Source of the DNA: Aphanothece saxicola GSE-SYN-MK-01-06B
GTDB taxonomy: Bacteria > Cyanobacteriota > Cyanobacteriia > PCC-6307 > Cyanobiaceae
DNA length: 64,000 nt
Direction of reading: 5' to 3'
NCBI GenBank assembly: GCA_019359745.1
Contig: JAHHGT010000008.1
Location: forward strand, 1-64,000
The notes under the pieces were generated by a model. The model made no database searches and was not told the DNA's origin. It saw only the letters and a list, made by a program, of their open reading frames with translations. Of the stretch, positions 49,915 through 57,200 are shown one piece after another. Positions within the stretch are counted from its first letter, which is position 1. Each line of letters opens with the position of its first letter. The position numbers were made by a program, and so were the translations under genes.

Positions 49915-50895
49915 CATGGTTGGCAGGATGACATTTTGAGTAAACTCATCAGTTGAAAGTATTGCTGGTAGAGATTCTAGAACAAGAGAGCTTTTTGTGT
50001 ATCCCGCCGAGCGTGTACCGTTCGCTATATTAGGGTAGTTACTAAACTTGATTATGTTATATAGTGGCTTGAAAGTATTGACCAGCATAGCCTCAACCTC
50101 ATTGGTAAGCTCGGCAGCATCCACTCGAAGTTTCGGCAAGCAATACTTTTCAAAAGATTCATTATCATCTTTGAAATCAAATTCGTGAATAATTGGATCG
50201 ACGTTTTCAGACAGGCCAAGATTTAACAAAGGAAAAATATTGGCTTCGTCAAATCCAGAAATATCCAAAAGGATCAAGGATATTTCCAAGGATGACATAG
50301 TAGCATTTGAATCGAGGGTCCACTCCTTAGTAAGTATGGCTTGCATTTTTTCATGGCCCGTCAAGCGGTTCCATATCTCTTGCGAAAACGCCTGGCCGAT
50401 GTAATGGACTTTATAATTGATATATTTTAAAATATCGCCGTCAATACTAGCCTTAAGACGTTCAGTAAGTACGTGGTGTATAAACTTCTGTGGTGTTAGC
50501 CAGAACAAGAAGTCGCCATCTAGTCGCCTTAGCTGAATTCCTGCAACATAATTGAACGGCTCCGACTCGTCTGCTTGTGACCTATAGAACTGGATGTCTA
50601 CAAGGAGCTCATCATCATCTGCAGCAAATCCATTAAGTCTTGGGTCAAAAACGCATTTTAAAGGGCCAGAAGAGCTGCGGTCAGCTATATCAAAAGTCAA
50701 CAACCCATCGGCAGAGCGAAGATTATGGAAATACGTCAGTGGTCGTTGAGCAATAATGTATATGGTACATGGCTGAAGAATAGCCTGAACTTCAGCCTCA
50801 CTCTTTAAGAATTCAAATTCATAAGCAGTAACTATTGGATAGGCACACCGCGCGTGAATTTGTATATTTTTAATTCCCTGTGAACATTCAGTCAC
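49909..50895 (-). CDS. AT-rich cargo protein, possibly GIY-YIG-like
   Basis: A 328-aa protein, GTG start after GGGAAGC. Much more AT-rich than the surrounding phage DNA, so recently acquired. The centre has KYINYKVHYIGQAFSQEIWNRLTGHEKMQAILTKE: a Y-I-G followed by a R-x-x-x-H-E-K helix loosely resembles a GIY-YIG nuclease domain. The C-terminal half is mixed, ending in NGTRSAGYTKSSLVLESLP. I do not recognise the family. The GTTATGC just upstream of the start resembles an attC/R' core, consistent with a cassette. Confidence 0.7.
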   Translation of the reverse strand: MTECSQGIKNIQIHARCAYPIVTAYEFEFLKSEAEVQAILQPCTIYIIAQRPLTYFHNLRSADGLLTFDIADRSSSGPLKCVFDPRLNGFAADDDELLVDIQFYRSQADESEPFNYVAGIQLRRLDGDFLFWLTPQKFIHHVLTERLKASIDGDILKYINYKVHYIGQAFSQEIWNRLTGHEKMQAILTKEWTLDSNATMSSLEISLILLDISGFDEANIFPLLNLGLSENVDPIIHEFDFKDDNESFEKYCLPKLRVDAAELTNEVEAMLVNTFKPLYNIIKFSNYPNIANGTRSAGYTKSSLVLESLPAILSTDEFTQNVILPTMA

Positions 50896-50934
50896 GAGCT
50901 TCCCTTAATGGCATAACTTGTTAGTCGGCGATTT

Positions 50935-50942
50935 CCTAGAAC
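50935..50942 (+). repeat. Cargo-edge repeat CCTAGAAC (third copy)
   Basis: Identical to 28059-28066. Both copies lie between a shared 92-bp segment and a minus-strand cargo gene. Confidence 0.5.
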
Positions 50943-51052
50943 CACGGAGAGCAGGCCTCACTTTCCGAGAACCAAGACCGAAACCAACGGGCCAAGCGGA
51001 GACCAACCAGTCAAACCAATGGATTTTAACGCCAACTCAACAGCCATGGTCA

Positions 51053-51144
51053 TGGTTCTCGGACCTGTGAACCACATGTGCGATTTGCCACACCATGTCT
51101 ACGGCGCGTCAATCCCGAAGCGACCTACGCATGAGCACATGGGT
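51053..51144 (+). repeat. Shared 92-bp segment, copy B
   Basis: Gapless partner of 28300-28391; see copy A. Ends with GAGCACATGGGT versus GGGCACATGGGT in copy A. Confidence 0.5.
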
Positions 51145-51262
51145 TTAGTTCACGGTGGTGGTAACCCCGATCAGCCGAAAGAGGGGCTTGGCCATGGGGA
51201 TGCCCTGTCTCCATTCCATGGCGGCAACAGCAGGAAGGAATGGGGGCCGAAGCCCCATGGGC

Positions 51263-51478
51263 TCAGAGCACCGAGATGGTGCTGCCCCTGGCGCCCTGCA
51301 GCTTGCGGGCGATCTCGTGCGCCTTGGCGGCCGGCACGAAGCGCAGCTTCTTGACGGGCTTGCCGCGCTTGCCAAAGAAGCGGACTTCAACGGGATGGGA
51401 CCCGCCCTTGGCGCCATCGGCGTAGTGATGCTCGATGACGCAGCGGATTTCGCAGCAGGGGCCTTGTGGTGCAGCCAT
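51263..51478 (-). CDS. Small basic phage-region protein
   Basis: A 71-aa protein: MAAPQGPCCEIRCVIEHHYADGAKGGSHPVEVRFFGKRGKPVKKLRF, beta-rich with a Cys-Cys-x4-Cys start and a basic C-terminus. Preceded by leader hairpin copy C. Function unknown. Confidence 0.6.
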   Translation of the reverse strand: MAAPQGPCCEIRCVIEHHYADGAKGGSHPVEVRFFGKRGKPVKKLRFVPAAKAHEIARKLQGARGSTISVL

Positions 51479-51531
51479 GGGAGGACTGGCGAGGGACGCG
51501 ACAGAACTCGCCCCGGCGTGGCCGGTGAAGG

Positions 51532-51565
51532 CAAGGGGCCGCGCAGCGGCCTCGCGAAGCCCTTG
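51532..51565 (-). promoter_or_regulatory. Leader hairpin copy C
   Basis: Minus strand: CAAGGGCTTCGCGAGGCCGCTGCGCGGCCCCTTG, 54 bp upstream of the 51478 start. Same arm and core sequences as copies A, B, D and E. Confidence 0.65.
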
Positions 51566-51786
51566 CCGAACCGCAAGCCGAGGGCAACCTGTGACGCGCC
51601 CTTGCTGTTGCCGCCCATCGGCCCGCAGCCCCGCCCAGTGCTGAGGTGCTGCGTCGATCGCCCGTCGCTGAGCGAGACGAGGCCCAGGCGTGGCAAGAGC
51701 TCCACAGGGCAGGGACCGCTCCGCTGTTGGCTGCGCAACCCACAGGTCCTTGCTCTCCCTCTACCAATCCCTCGTTCCATGTCGTC

Positions 51787-52041
51787 ATGCCTCCCTCCAC
51801 CCGTGATCTCCTCGCTGCAGTCCTTGGGGAGCGACCGCTGACGACCGAGACAAACGTCGTGGCCTCCCCCCACCCGCCTTCGGCAGCGGCAGATTCCTCC
51901 CCAGGGCCCTGGCGCGTCACCGCCCAGGTGCACGGCGGCAAGGTGCAGATCAGTAACAACCGCGAGAGCCGGGTGGTGCGCAAAGCGGAGGTTGAGGTCT
52001 ACCTCCGCGGCCACGGCCCTGCCGTCGCGCCCCGCCGCTGA
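51787..52041 (+). CDS. Small phage-region protein, unknown
   Basis: An 84-aa protein started at MPPSTRDLLAAVLGERPL (the track's longer start has an out-of-character N-terminus). Disordered Pro/Ser middle, then a short beta-like segment PWRVTAQVHGGKVQISNNRESRVVRKAEVEVYL. No family recognised. Confidence 0.55.
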   Translation: MPPSTRDLLAAVLGERPLTTETNVVASPHPPSAAADSSPGPWRVTAQVHGGKVQISNNRESRVVRKAEVEVYLRGHGPAVAPRR

Positions 52042-52096
52042 AAAGGCTTGGCGCTGAGCGTCCTGGCAAGAGCTGGTGAGGTTTGCGCCGCCGGGG

Positions 52097-52384
52097 ATGG
52101 CCCGCCACCAATCCACCAACACCGGGCCAATCATGGCCCTGGTTGCCGCTGAGATCGCTGTCCTGCTCGCGTTCGTGGGGGTGTGCGAGCTTCGGGCCTC
52201 AGGCCCCGCGATCTGTGAACATCGCTGGAGCCTGGTGCTGCCCAGCGTTGCTCTGGTGGGACAGTCGGCGGCCACCTACTTCATGGACAGCGGCAGAGGT
52301 GGGGGCAGCCACCCCGATCCGCCCCGCAACACGCGAGGCCAGTTCACCCCCCGCCGCCGCCAGGACGACGAGCTTCCTGGCTGA
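52097..52384 (+). CDS. Small two-helix membrane protein, holin candidate
   Basis: A 95-aa protein from ATG 52097 (GTG 52076 is an alternative). Two hydrophobic segments, IMALVAAEIAVLLAFVGVC and LVLPSVALVGQSAATYFM, are joined by a short loop and followed by a charged, disordered tail. Size and topology fit a class II phage holin, and lysis genes follow within 3 kb, but on the other strand. A plus-strand terminator-like hairpin lies 340 bp downstream. Confidence 0.55.
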   Translation: MARHQSTNTGPIMALVAAEIAVLLAFVGVCELRASGPAICEHRWSLVLPSVALVGQSAATYFMDSGRGGGSHPDPPRNTRGQFTPRRRQDDELPG

Positions 52385-52860
52385 AGCGGCAGGCCCTTCT
52401 CCATGAAGACCCGTTGCCGCCAATGAAGACAGGTGTCGATCACCACGAACGTCTTGCCCGCAGCGGTGGGCTGAACGATGGTGACGGCATCGGGATTCGG
52501 AGGCTTCATTGATGGAAGACACCCCCCCGGAGCAGACACCAGGAGCGCGCTGACGATCCGGCCCCTGCTCCAACACTCTCGACGGATCTCTGACGTTCCA
52601 GGCGTGTCACGCCGTCGCCGTCCACTGCACCGATCCAGGTGCCCCGGACCCAACGGAACGTCCCACTAGACACCTGGCCCCAGGTGCCAGCGCCAGCGGC
52701 TCCGAACCTTCAACCCAAGAATCCCAAGGCCCGGGGCCAACGCTCCGGGCTTTGTTGTGGTTATTGGGCGTCTGCATCCATCCAATGACTGTTGGAGGAA
52801 AGCCGGCGGCGCGAGATGTCTCCGTTGCCCAGCAAACCACACCCAGCTGGGCTGGGCGAC
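52385..52860 (-). other. Gap with possible helicase fragment
   Basis: About 475 bp without an intact gene. On the minus strand, 52509 down to about 52437 reads PDAVTIVQPTAAGKTFVVIDTCLHW, resembling a Walker A stretch of an SF2 helicase, then loses sense. Probably a small relic. A plus-strand terminator occupies 52727-52755. Confidence 0.4.
52727..52755 (+). terminator. Intrinsic terminator
   Basis: GCCCGG and CCGGGC arms with a 10-nt loop followed by TTTGTTGTGG on the plus strand. It would end transcription from the plus-strand small genes at 51.8-52.4 kb. Confidence 0.65.
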
Positions 52861-53556
52861 TCAGCTGGGCAGCGCGGTGTCCCCGACCTCCTCCAGCCGG
52901 CAGAGGCAGCGGAAGCGCAAGGCGACCAGCTGGTCGTAGAGCGGGTTGATCTTGCACATCGGCGGGATGTGGACCAGCTTCCAGCCGAACAGCTTCACGT
53001 CGCGCTCAAAAGGGCACTGGGCGGGGATCAGCCGCACCAGGAAGCGGGCGACCTCTGGATCGGAAGGCTCCAGCGCATCCATCCAGCGCCGCACAGCATC
53101 GAGACGCCCTGGGTGCTGATGGGTGTCACAGCAGACGTCACTGGAGCCATCACGGATCATCGGCGTCTTGAGCAGGTCTTCGATCAAGCCCTGGCCCACC
53201 TGAAGCACTTCACTCCAGTGCCGCAGCCGTTCGCATTCGATCGCGCTGAGATGGCCATCGGCCAGGGCCACCAGCACAGCGGAGCGCAGGAACTCCTCCG
53301 CAACGGGCGTGCCGACCCCGAAGCGGTGGACCACGGCCTCGTCGCCGGGATGGTGCAGGTCGTCGAGGGTCAGACCAGGAAGATCCCTGGTCAGCTGCTC
53401 CGCCAGCAGCCGTTCCTCTGCAGGGGAGAAATCGCCGTCGGCAAGCGCCAGCTGGTGCAGCGCAGCGAGCCACAGTCGCCGACGCGCCGCCTTGGCGTCG
53501 AGGCCGTCGATGGCAACAGGGTGGCCCATGGGATGCGTAAGGCCGGTGAAGGACAT
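52861..53556 (-). CDS. TerB-like / Mo-dependent nitrogenase C-terminal domain protein
   Basis: A 231-aa protein started at MSFTGLTHPMGHPVAIDG (track ORF begins 123 codons earlier in noncoding sequence). Residues about 30-130 form a TerB-like helical domain (LHQLALADGDFSPAEERLLAEQL; LVALADGHLSAIECERL). The C-terminus, FLVRLIPAQCPFERDVKLFGWKLVHIPPMCKINPLYDQLVALRFRCLCRLEE, is the Mo-nitro_C domain widespread in cyanobacteria; despite the name it is not nitrogenase. Cellular function unknown. A host-type gene among phage lysis genes points to transduced cargo or a host insertion. Confidence 0.85.
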   Translation of the reverse strand: MSFTGLTHPMGHPVAIDGLDAKAARRRLWLAALHQLALADGDFSPAEERLLAEQLTRDLPGLTLDDLHHPGDEAVVHRFGVGTPVAEEFLRSAVLVALADGHLSAIECERLRHWSEVLQVGQGLIEDLLKTPMIRDGSSDVCCDTHQHPGRLDAVRRWMDALEPSDPEVARFLVRLIPAQCPFERDVKLFGWKLVHIPPMCKINPLYDQLVALRFRCLCRLEEVGDTALPS

Positions 53557-53871
53557 CCGCCGCAAGTCAGGCGGTGAGGAGCGGCACGGCAGGCAGCCAC
53601 CCGTCCCATTCTGAGCTCGCAAGGACGCTGACCCGCTGCAGGCGCCAGCTGGAGCAACCACGCGGGTCCTTGGCTGTCTGGGCGTTGTCCCAGCAGCCGG
53701 ATCAGGTGCCCTCAGGCCTCGACGCAGAACGAGGCCAAGCGGAGCAATGGGCAAGCCCAGGCGTACCCCCCGGCCGAGCCGATCCGCCTGCCGCCTGGTA
53801 ACTGCTGTTGAGCCCTGCCCCAGCGACTCCCCGCCCGGCCGCTGCTCGCGCCAGCCGTCCGCACGGAACCG

Positions 53872-54660
53872 ATGAGCGACCCGAGCACCGATCCGCCCGG
53901 CGGGCAGCGCGGACCTGACAACCAACCCGGGCTCCCAGGTGAGCCACCGCTGGAGCCCCCAGCCGGGGTGGTGGGGCCGCCGCCGGAACTACCGAGCCTG
54001 GGGCCCTTGCATCTGAGCCTTTCAGCCGATGGCCTGCTGTTGCTTGGCATGGCCGCCTGGCTGCTCTGGCGCGCCTTCCTGCGCGACACCGTCATGGCCC
54101 GCATCGGCACCCTGCTTGGCACCCAGCAGGACAGCCGTTACATGGCCGACCTCCTGGCCCAGGTGGGGGTGCTCACCGGCTCCAGCAGGGTGGCGCTCGG
54201 CAGCTTCTACAGCCCTGGGCTGACCAGCTACGGCTATGCCTTTTCTCGGGTGACGATCGTCAGCTCCTACGTCTCGTTGGGACGGCTGCCGCTGGCGCTG
54301 GAGTCGAAAGACCTGCCGATCGAGAGGATCCGCCAGGACCTGGAGGTCCTGATCGCCCATGGCGCCGACAGCTGGCACCTTGTGCGGCTCAGCAGCCTGC
54401 TGCCGGTGCCCTGCCAGGACTACCTGCAGCGCAACGGCATCACCTTCCTCTACGGGCGCCTGATCCTGCTGGAAGGCACCCCGATCGGCATCCTCAACAT
54501 CCATTTCGACACGCCGCTGGCGGCCACAGATGTGCCGGAGGCACTCCCCCACGGCGAGCTGCTGGAGGCGATCTACCGGGAGCTGAGCCGGCTGGTGCGG
54601 GGCAGGATGCTGCGCCCGTCGATCTGGCGGCGCCTGTTCAGCTTCTGGGCGGGGCGCTGA
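53872..54660 (+). CDS. Membrane-anchored GAF-like protein
   Basis: A 262-aa protein. Pro/Gly-rich N-terminus, one transmembrane helix (LLLLGMAAWLLWRAFL, about 57-72), then a domain with a GAF-like feel (RYMADLLAQVGVLTGSSRVALGSFYSPGLTSYGYAFSRVTIVSSYVS... DYLQRNGITFLYGRLILLEGTPIGILNIHFD). No catalytic motif. The gene overlaps the convergent lysozyme-like frame by 23 bp. Could be a phage envelope or superinfection protein; not recognised. Confidence 0.7.
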   Translation: MSDPSTDPPGGQRGPDNQPGLPGEPPLEPPAGVVGPPPELPSLGPLHLSLSADGLLLLGMAAWLLWRAFLRDTVMARIGTLLGTQQDSRYMADLLAQVGVLTGSSRVALGSFYSPGLTSYGYAFSRVTIVSSYVSLGRLPLALESKDLPIERIRQDLEVLIAHGADSWHLVRLSSLLPVPCQDYLQRNGITFLYGRLILLEGTPIGILNIHFDTPLAATDVPEALPHGELLEAIYRELSRLVRGRMLRPSIWRRLFSFWAGR

Positions 54661-55234
54661 GCGTCAGGGCGCCGGATTGCACCAGCAGCCACAGCCGCCT
54701 TGCCTGCTGCTGCCGCCGCTCCAAGTGGGGCACACCGGGGCGGAAGTACCCCTGGCCCTTGGCGGCGGAGCCGGTCCAGTAGGCCGCTGCCGCCTCCGCA
54801 TCCATCCCCGCTGGCCGCTGCTCGAACACCCGCGACCAGCCGATCAGCGATCCTTCCGGCGGATCGTGCAGGCCGGCGTACTCCTCCGCGAAGTAGCGCT
54901 GCTGCCAGCCGCTGCTGTTGGGATCGATGCGCAGTGCGATCGCCTGCTGCCGGGCCCGCTCGTAGGCCACCCGGCGCGGCCCTGTGTACTGCATCGCACC
55001 GCGGCCCCTGCCGCTGCCGGCCTCCGTCACATCCAGCTGCTCGAGATCGGGCTGGCCGGTCTCCACGATCACGCAGGCCAGGAAGCCGCAGGCCTCCGCG
55101 GCACTGAGCGGGGCGATCTTCCAGGCGCTGGCCTTGGTGACCGCAGAGCTGGTGAGGAACTGGAGCCAGTGCTGCAGGTTGCTGAGGCCGGACTCCTGCT
55201 CAGGCCCTGGCCCCGGACCTGGCCCCGCCGCTAC
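54638..55234 (-). CDS. Lysozyme-like domain in -1 frame, no own start
   Basis: A 198-codon open frame that begins where the L,D-transpeptidase-like gene stops. It has no ATG, GTG or TTG near its beginning; the first residues, VAAGPGPGPGPEQESG, look like an interdomain linker. The domain (AEACGFLACVIVETGQPDLEQLDVTEAGSGRGRGAMQYTG..., then WQQRYFAEEYAGLHDPPEGSLIGWSRVFEQ) resembles phage tail lysozyme/muramidase folds with a Glu in VIVETGQ as candidate catalyst. I infer expression only as a -1 frameshift fusion (439 aa in total). Confidence 0.75.
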   Translation of the reverse strand, partial: VAAGPGPGPGPEQESGLSNLQHWLQFLTSSAVTKASAWKIAPLSAAEACGFLACVIVETGQPDLEQLDVTEAGSGRGRGAMQYTGPRRVAYERARQQAIALRIDPNSSGWQQRYFAEEYAGLHDPPEGSLIGWSRVFEQRPAGMDAEAAAAYWTGSAAKGQGYFRPGVPHLERRQQQARRLWLLVQSGALTLSAPPRS

Positions 55235-55956
55235 TTTTTTTCCTGGAACACCCCCACATAGACGGTGCCCTGCTCGTACAGCGGCAGGATCCGCTCGCGC
55301 AGCACCACGTTGTGGACCCGCAGGCAGCCAAGGGTGGGCAGCAGCGTCTGCCGCGGCTCCCAGGCACCGGGCCAGCCGCAGCCGGTGCCGCCGCCATGGA
55401 GCATGATCCCGGCCCGGCCGAGCTTCTGCTCCTGGCCCTCCAGCTCGACCATGTCGTAGCTGTACCAGCCATAGGCCATCAGGGTGGCGTCCCTCGGCGG
55501 GTTGGGGTTCTTCTCCCAGTCCCGATAGACCGTCCCCAGCTTGTAGAGCCCCGGCGGGGTGTCGGTGCCGGTGTGACGCCACTCGGTGTCGGTGCCCTGG
55601 CCCCGGGCCAGGGACGGTTCCCGCCACAGGAACTTGCCGGTGTGGTCGTAGGCCTCCATGTCCTGGTCACGGTCGTTGACCAGTAGGTAGGAATCGCCCG
55701 CTTTCACCGGTGCCGGGATCAACGGCCCGGCCAGGCCGGCCTCCTCGCTGCCGCGGGGATCGAGCGGCGGGAGTGCAGAGCTCACCGGCTGCGCGGGCTT
55801 CTCGCTGAAAGCGACAGCCCAGGGCGCCTCCTCGCGCAGGATCGCCTCTCCCCCCTTCAGCTGGCTGATGGCCTGGTGCAGCAGCAGCACGCCCCGCGCT
55901 TGTTGTTCTTGAGCCCTGAAGTGGAGGAAGCGGTCGAGGAACCGCTGGGGCGACAT
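55231..55956 (-). CDS. L,D-transpeptidase-like (YkuD) lysis enzyme
   Basis: A 241-aa protein, ATG 55956 (MSPQRFLDRFLHFRAQEQQ); the longer track ORF crosses the terminator. The YkuD motif is present: His187 in MLHGGGTGCGW, then PTLGCLRVHN with Cys211 and His215. YkuD enzymes form or cleave L,D bonds in peptidoglycan. It is followed without gap by the lysozyme-like frame, and its last sense codons GAA AAA AAG are a -1 slippery site. No signal peptide, so export would need a holin. Part of the lysis cluster. Confidence 0.85.
   Translation of the reverse strand: MSPQRFLDRFLHFRAQEQQARGVLLLHQAISQLKGGEAILREEAPWAVAFSEKPAQPVSSALPPLDPRGSEEAGLAGPLIPAPVKAGDSYLLVNDRDQDMEAYDHTGKFLWREPSLARGQGTDTEWRHTGTDTPPGLYKLGTVYRDWEKNPNPPRDATLMAYGWYSYDMVELEGQEQKLGRAGIMLHGGGTGCGWPGAWEPRQTLLPTLGCLRVHNVVLRERILPLYEQGTVYVGVFQEKK
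55234..55240 (-). promoter_or_regulatory. -1 frameshift heptamer A_AAA_AAG
   Basis: On the minus strand the zero-frame codons are GAA AAA AAG TAG. The heptamer is the same as in E. coli dnaX and sits directly before the stop. A very GC-rich stretch follows (CGGCGGGGCCAGGTCCGGGG), which could form a stimulatory hairpin. Confidence 0.65.
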
Positions 55957-55999
55957 CGTGGCCACGGCCTGAAAGCAGCTGCCTTCTGTTGCCAGAGCG

Positions 56000-56032
56000 A
56001 AAGAAAGGCCTGGCGGAGAGGACCGCCAGGCC
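56000..56032 (-). terminator. Intrinsic terminator
   Basis: Minus strand: GGCCTGGCGG, 6-nt loop, CCGCCAGGCC, then TTTCTTTCGC. A perfect 10-bp stem with a T-rich tail, ending the transcript of the 56055-56252 gene just before the lysin gene. Confidence 0.8.
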
Positions 56033-56054
56033 GGGCCATTGAGGCCTGCGGGAC

Positions 56055-56252
56055 TCAATACGGCACTTCCTCAGGCCGGATCCAGGCCGGGCAGGAGGGC
56101 GGATTGGCTAGCTGCCGCTCCAGCAGCAGCGCATCGGCCAGCCCCCCCAAGCGCGGCAGGGGAGGACAGGTGGTGCAACAGATGAAGCTCAACCGCTCCA
56201 ACGAGGCGGAGCTGTGGTGGGAGAGGGAGCGGATGCGGGCAGCGGTGGCCAT
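56055..56252 (-). CDS. 65-aa protein, unknown
   Basis: MATAARIRSLSHHSSASLERLSFICCTTCPPLPRLGG..., with a Cys-Cys-x2-Cys cluster and a C-terminal acidic/aromatic EEVPY. Bracketed by leader hairpin copy D and a clear terminator, so it is a complete monocistronic unit. Function unknown. Confidence 0.6.
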   Translation of the reverse strand: MATAARIRSLSHHSSASLERLSFICCTTCPPLPRLGGLADALLLERQLANPPSCPAWIRPEEVPY

Positions 56253-56295
56253 GGCCGGCGCAGCGAAGGACGCCAGCGGTCACGCGGGATGGGGT

Positions 56296-56328
56296 CAAGG
56301 GCGGCGAAGCCGCTCGCGTCAGCCCTTG
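56296..56328 (-). promoter_or_regulatory. Leader hairpin copy D
   Basis: Minus strand: CAAGGGCTGACGCGAGCGGCTTCGCCGCCCTTG, 43 bp upstream of the 56252 start. Flanked by GGGATGG/CCATCCC, which lengthen the stem. Confidence 0.7.
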
Positions 56329-56468
56329 AGGCCATCCCGCACGATGAAGCGACCTGCGTGAGCCAGTCCCCCAGAGGGGCCAGGGCCTGGAAATCCCGGG
56401 AGCCCCCACTCCTGCTGCCAAGACAGCGCTCAGGCGGGGCCACCACGAGGGCGACTCCGCCCCGGCCA

Positions 56469-56993
56469 TCAGGCCCGGACAGCGGCAACCTGCAGGGCGC
56501 GCCGGCGCTGCAGGCTCTGCTGCACGATCTCGGCCTGGCCGGCGTGATCGCTGGCGCGGAAGTGCTGCAGCTCATCCCAAGGAAGCCCCTGCTCGAAGGC
56601 CTGATGGATCGGGCAACAGCGCTGCACCAGCGCCGAGCAGTGCTTCCACAGGATGCGCTTGGCATGGTGCGCCTCGCTCTCGCTGAGCGCCTCGTGTTGG
56701 CCCTCAGCCAGACGGCGGGACACGCCCACCGCTTTTCCGTGGATCACGGTGCCGCCCAGCAGCGGCCAGTGCAGGCTTTCCAGCTCGCGGGCCTTCGCCC
56801 AGGCGCCGCCGTGGGCGACCACGATCGGCCCGACCCGGGAGAAGGTGAGCGATTCTGGGCGGCAGAAACACAGCCAGCCGAGCAACTCAGAGCTGAGCAC
56901 GGGCTCGGGTGGAACGTGAACCCCAATAGAGGTGCAGACGTGATCGCTGTGGGTGAGGGCCTTGCGCTGGATGAGCAGGATCTGGAGTGCCAT
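56469..56993 (-). CDS. Phage-region protein, unknown
   Basis: A 174-aa protein started at MALQILLIQRKALTHSDHV (track start 80 codons earlier runs through the leader hairpin). Several Cys and His (HHAKRILWKHCSALVQRCCPIHQAFEQGLPW) suggest metal binding in the C-terminal half. No family recognised. Leader hairpin copy E lies 43 bp upstream. Confidence 0.65.
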   Translation of the reverse strand: MALQILLIQRKALTHSDHVCTSIGVHVPPEPVLSSELLGWLCFCRPESLTFSRVGPIVVAHGGAWAKARELESLHWPLLGGTVIHGKAVGVSRRLAEGQHEALSESEAHHAKRILWKHCSALVQRCCPIHQAFEQGLPWDELQHFRASDHAGQAEIVQQSLQRRRALQVAAVRA

Positions 56994-57036
56994 GAAGGGG
57001 GATGGCAGGCGGACCCGAGCGGACCTGCGGCGCGGG

Positions 57037-57080
57037 CAAGGGTCGGCGGAGCGCAGCGGCGCCGACTTGCGCAGCCCTTG
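57037..57080 (-). promoter_or_regulatory. Leader hairpin copy E
   Basis: Minus strand: CAAGGGCTGCGC, then a GCGCCGCTGCGC core and ACCCTTG. The flanks (ACCGGTTT upstream, GCGGCGG) match copy B. On the plus strand the capsid promoter candidate follows 70 bp later. Confidence 0.7.
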
Positions 57081-57153
57081 CACCGCCGCAGATCGTGAGG
57101 AAGGCCGCCGCCTGCCCCTTTCAAACCGGTTCCCGCAGGCGCCTTTCCCCTCC

Positions 57154-57162
57154 TGGCAATAG
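57154..57162 (+). promoter_or_regulatory. Late promoter candidate TGGCAATAG (capsid)
   Basis: Fourth-gene copy of the nonamer, 38 bp before the capsid ATG and just beyond the 22-kb cargo, so capsid genes would be expressed independently of the scaffold transcript. Confidence 0.5.
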
Positions 57163-57200
57163 GTGGTGACGTTGCTGGAGCCCCTGCTCCCGGAGTGACC

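Larger units (their letters stand above)
50896..51262 (+). other. Upstream region of cassette gene with shared segment B
   Basis: About 365 bp. Holds GCATAACTTGTTAGTC (50911-50926, two attC-like core sequences nearly abutting), the CCTAGAAC repeat, and segment B. The plus ORF at 51019 is only supported over segment B and runs into unrelated sequence. Confidence 0.5.

Noticed and set aside
35866-57080. Leader hairpins as ordinary rho-independent terminators
   Set aside because: No T tract follows any of the five, and they sit upstream of starts rather than after stops.
35866-57080. Leader hairpins as attC sites
   Set aside because: No AAC/GTT boxes or spacer/L-box arrangement; the arms end in CAAGGG/CCCTTG.
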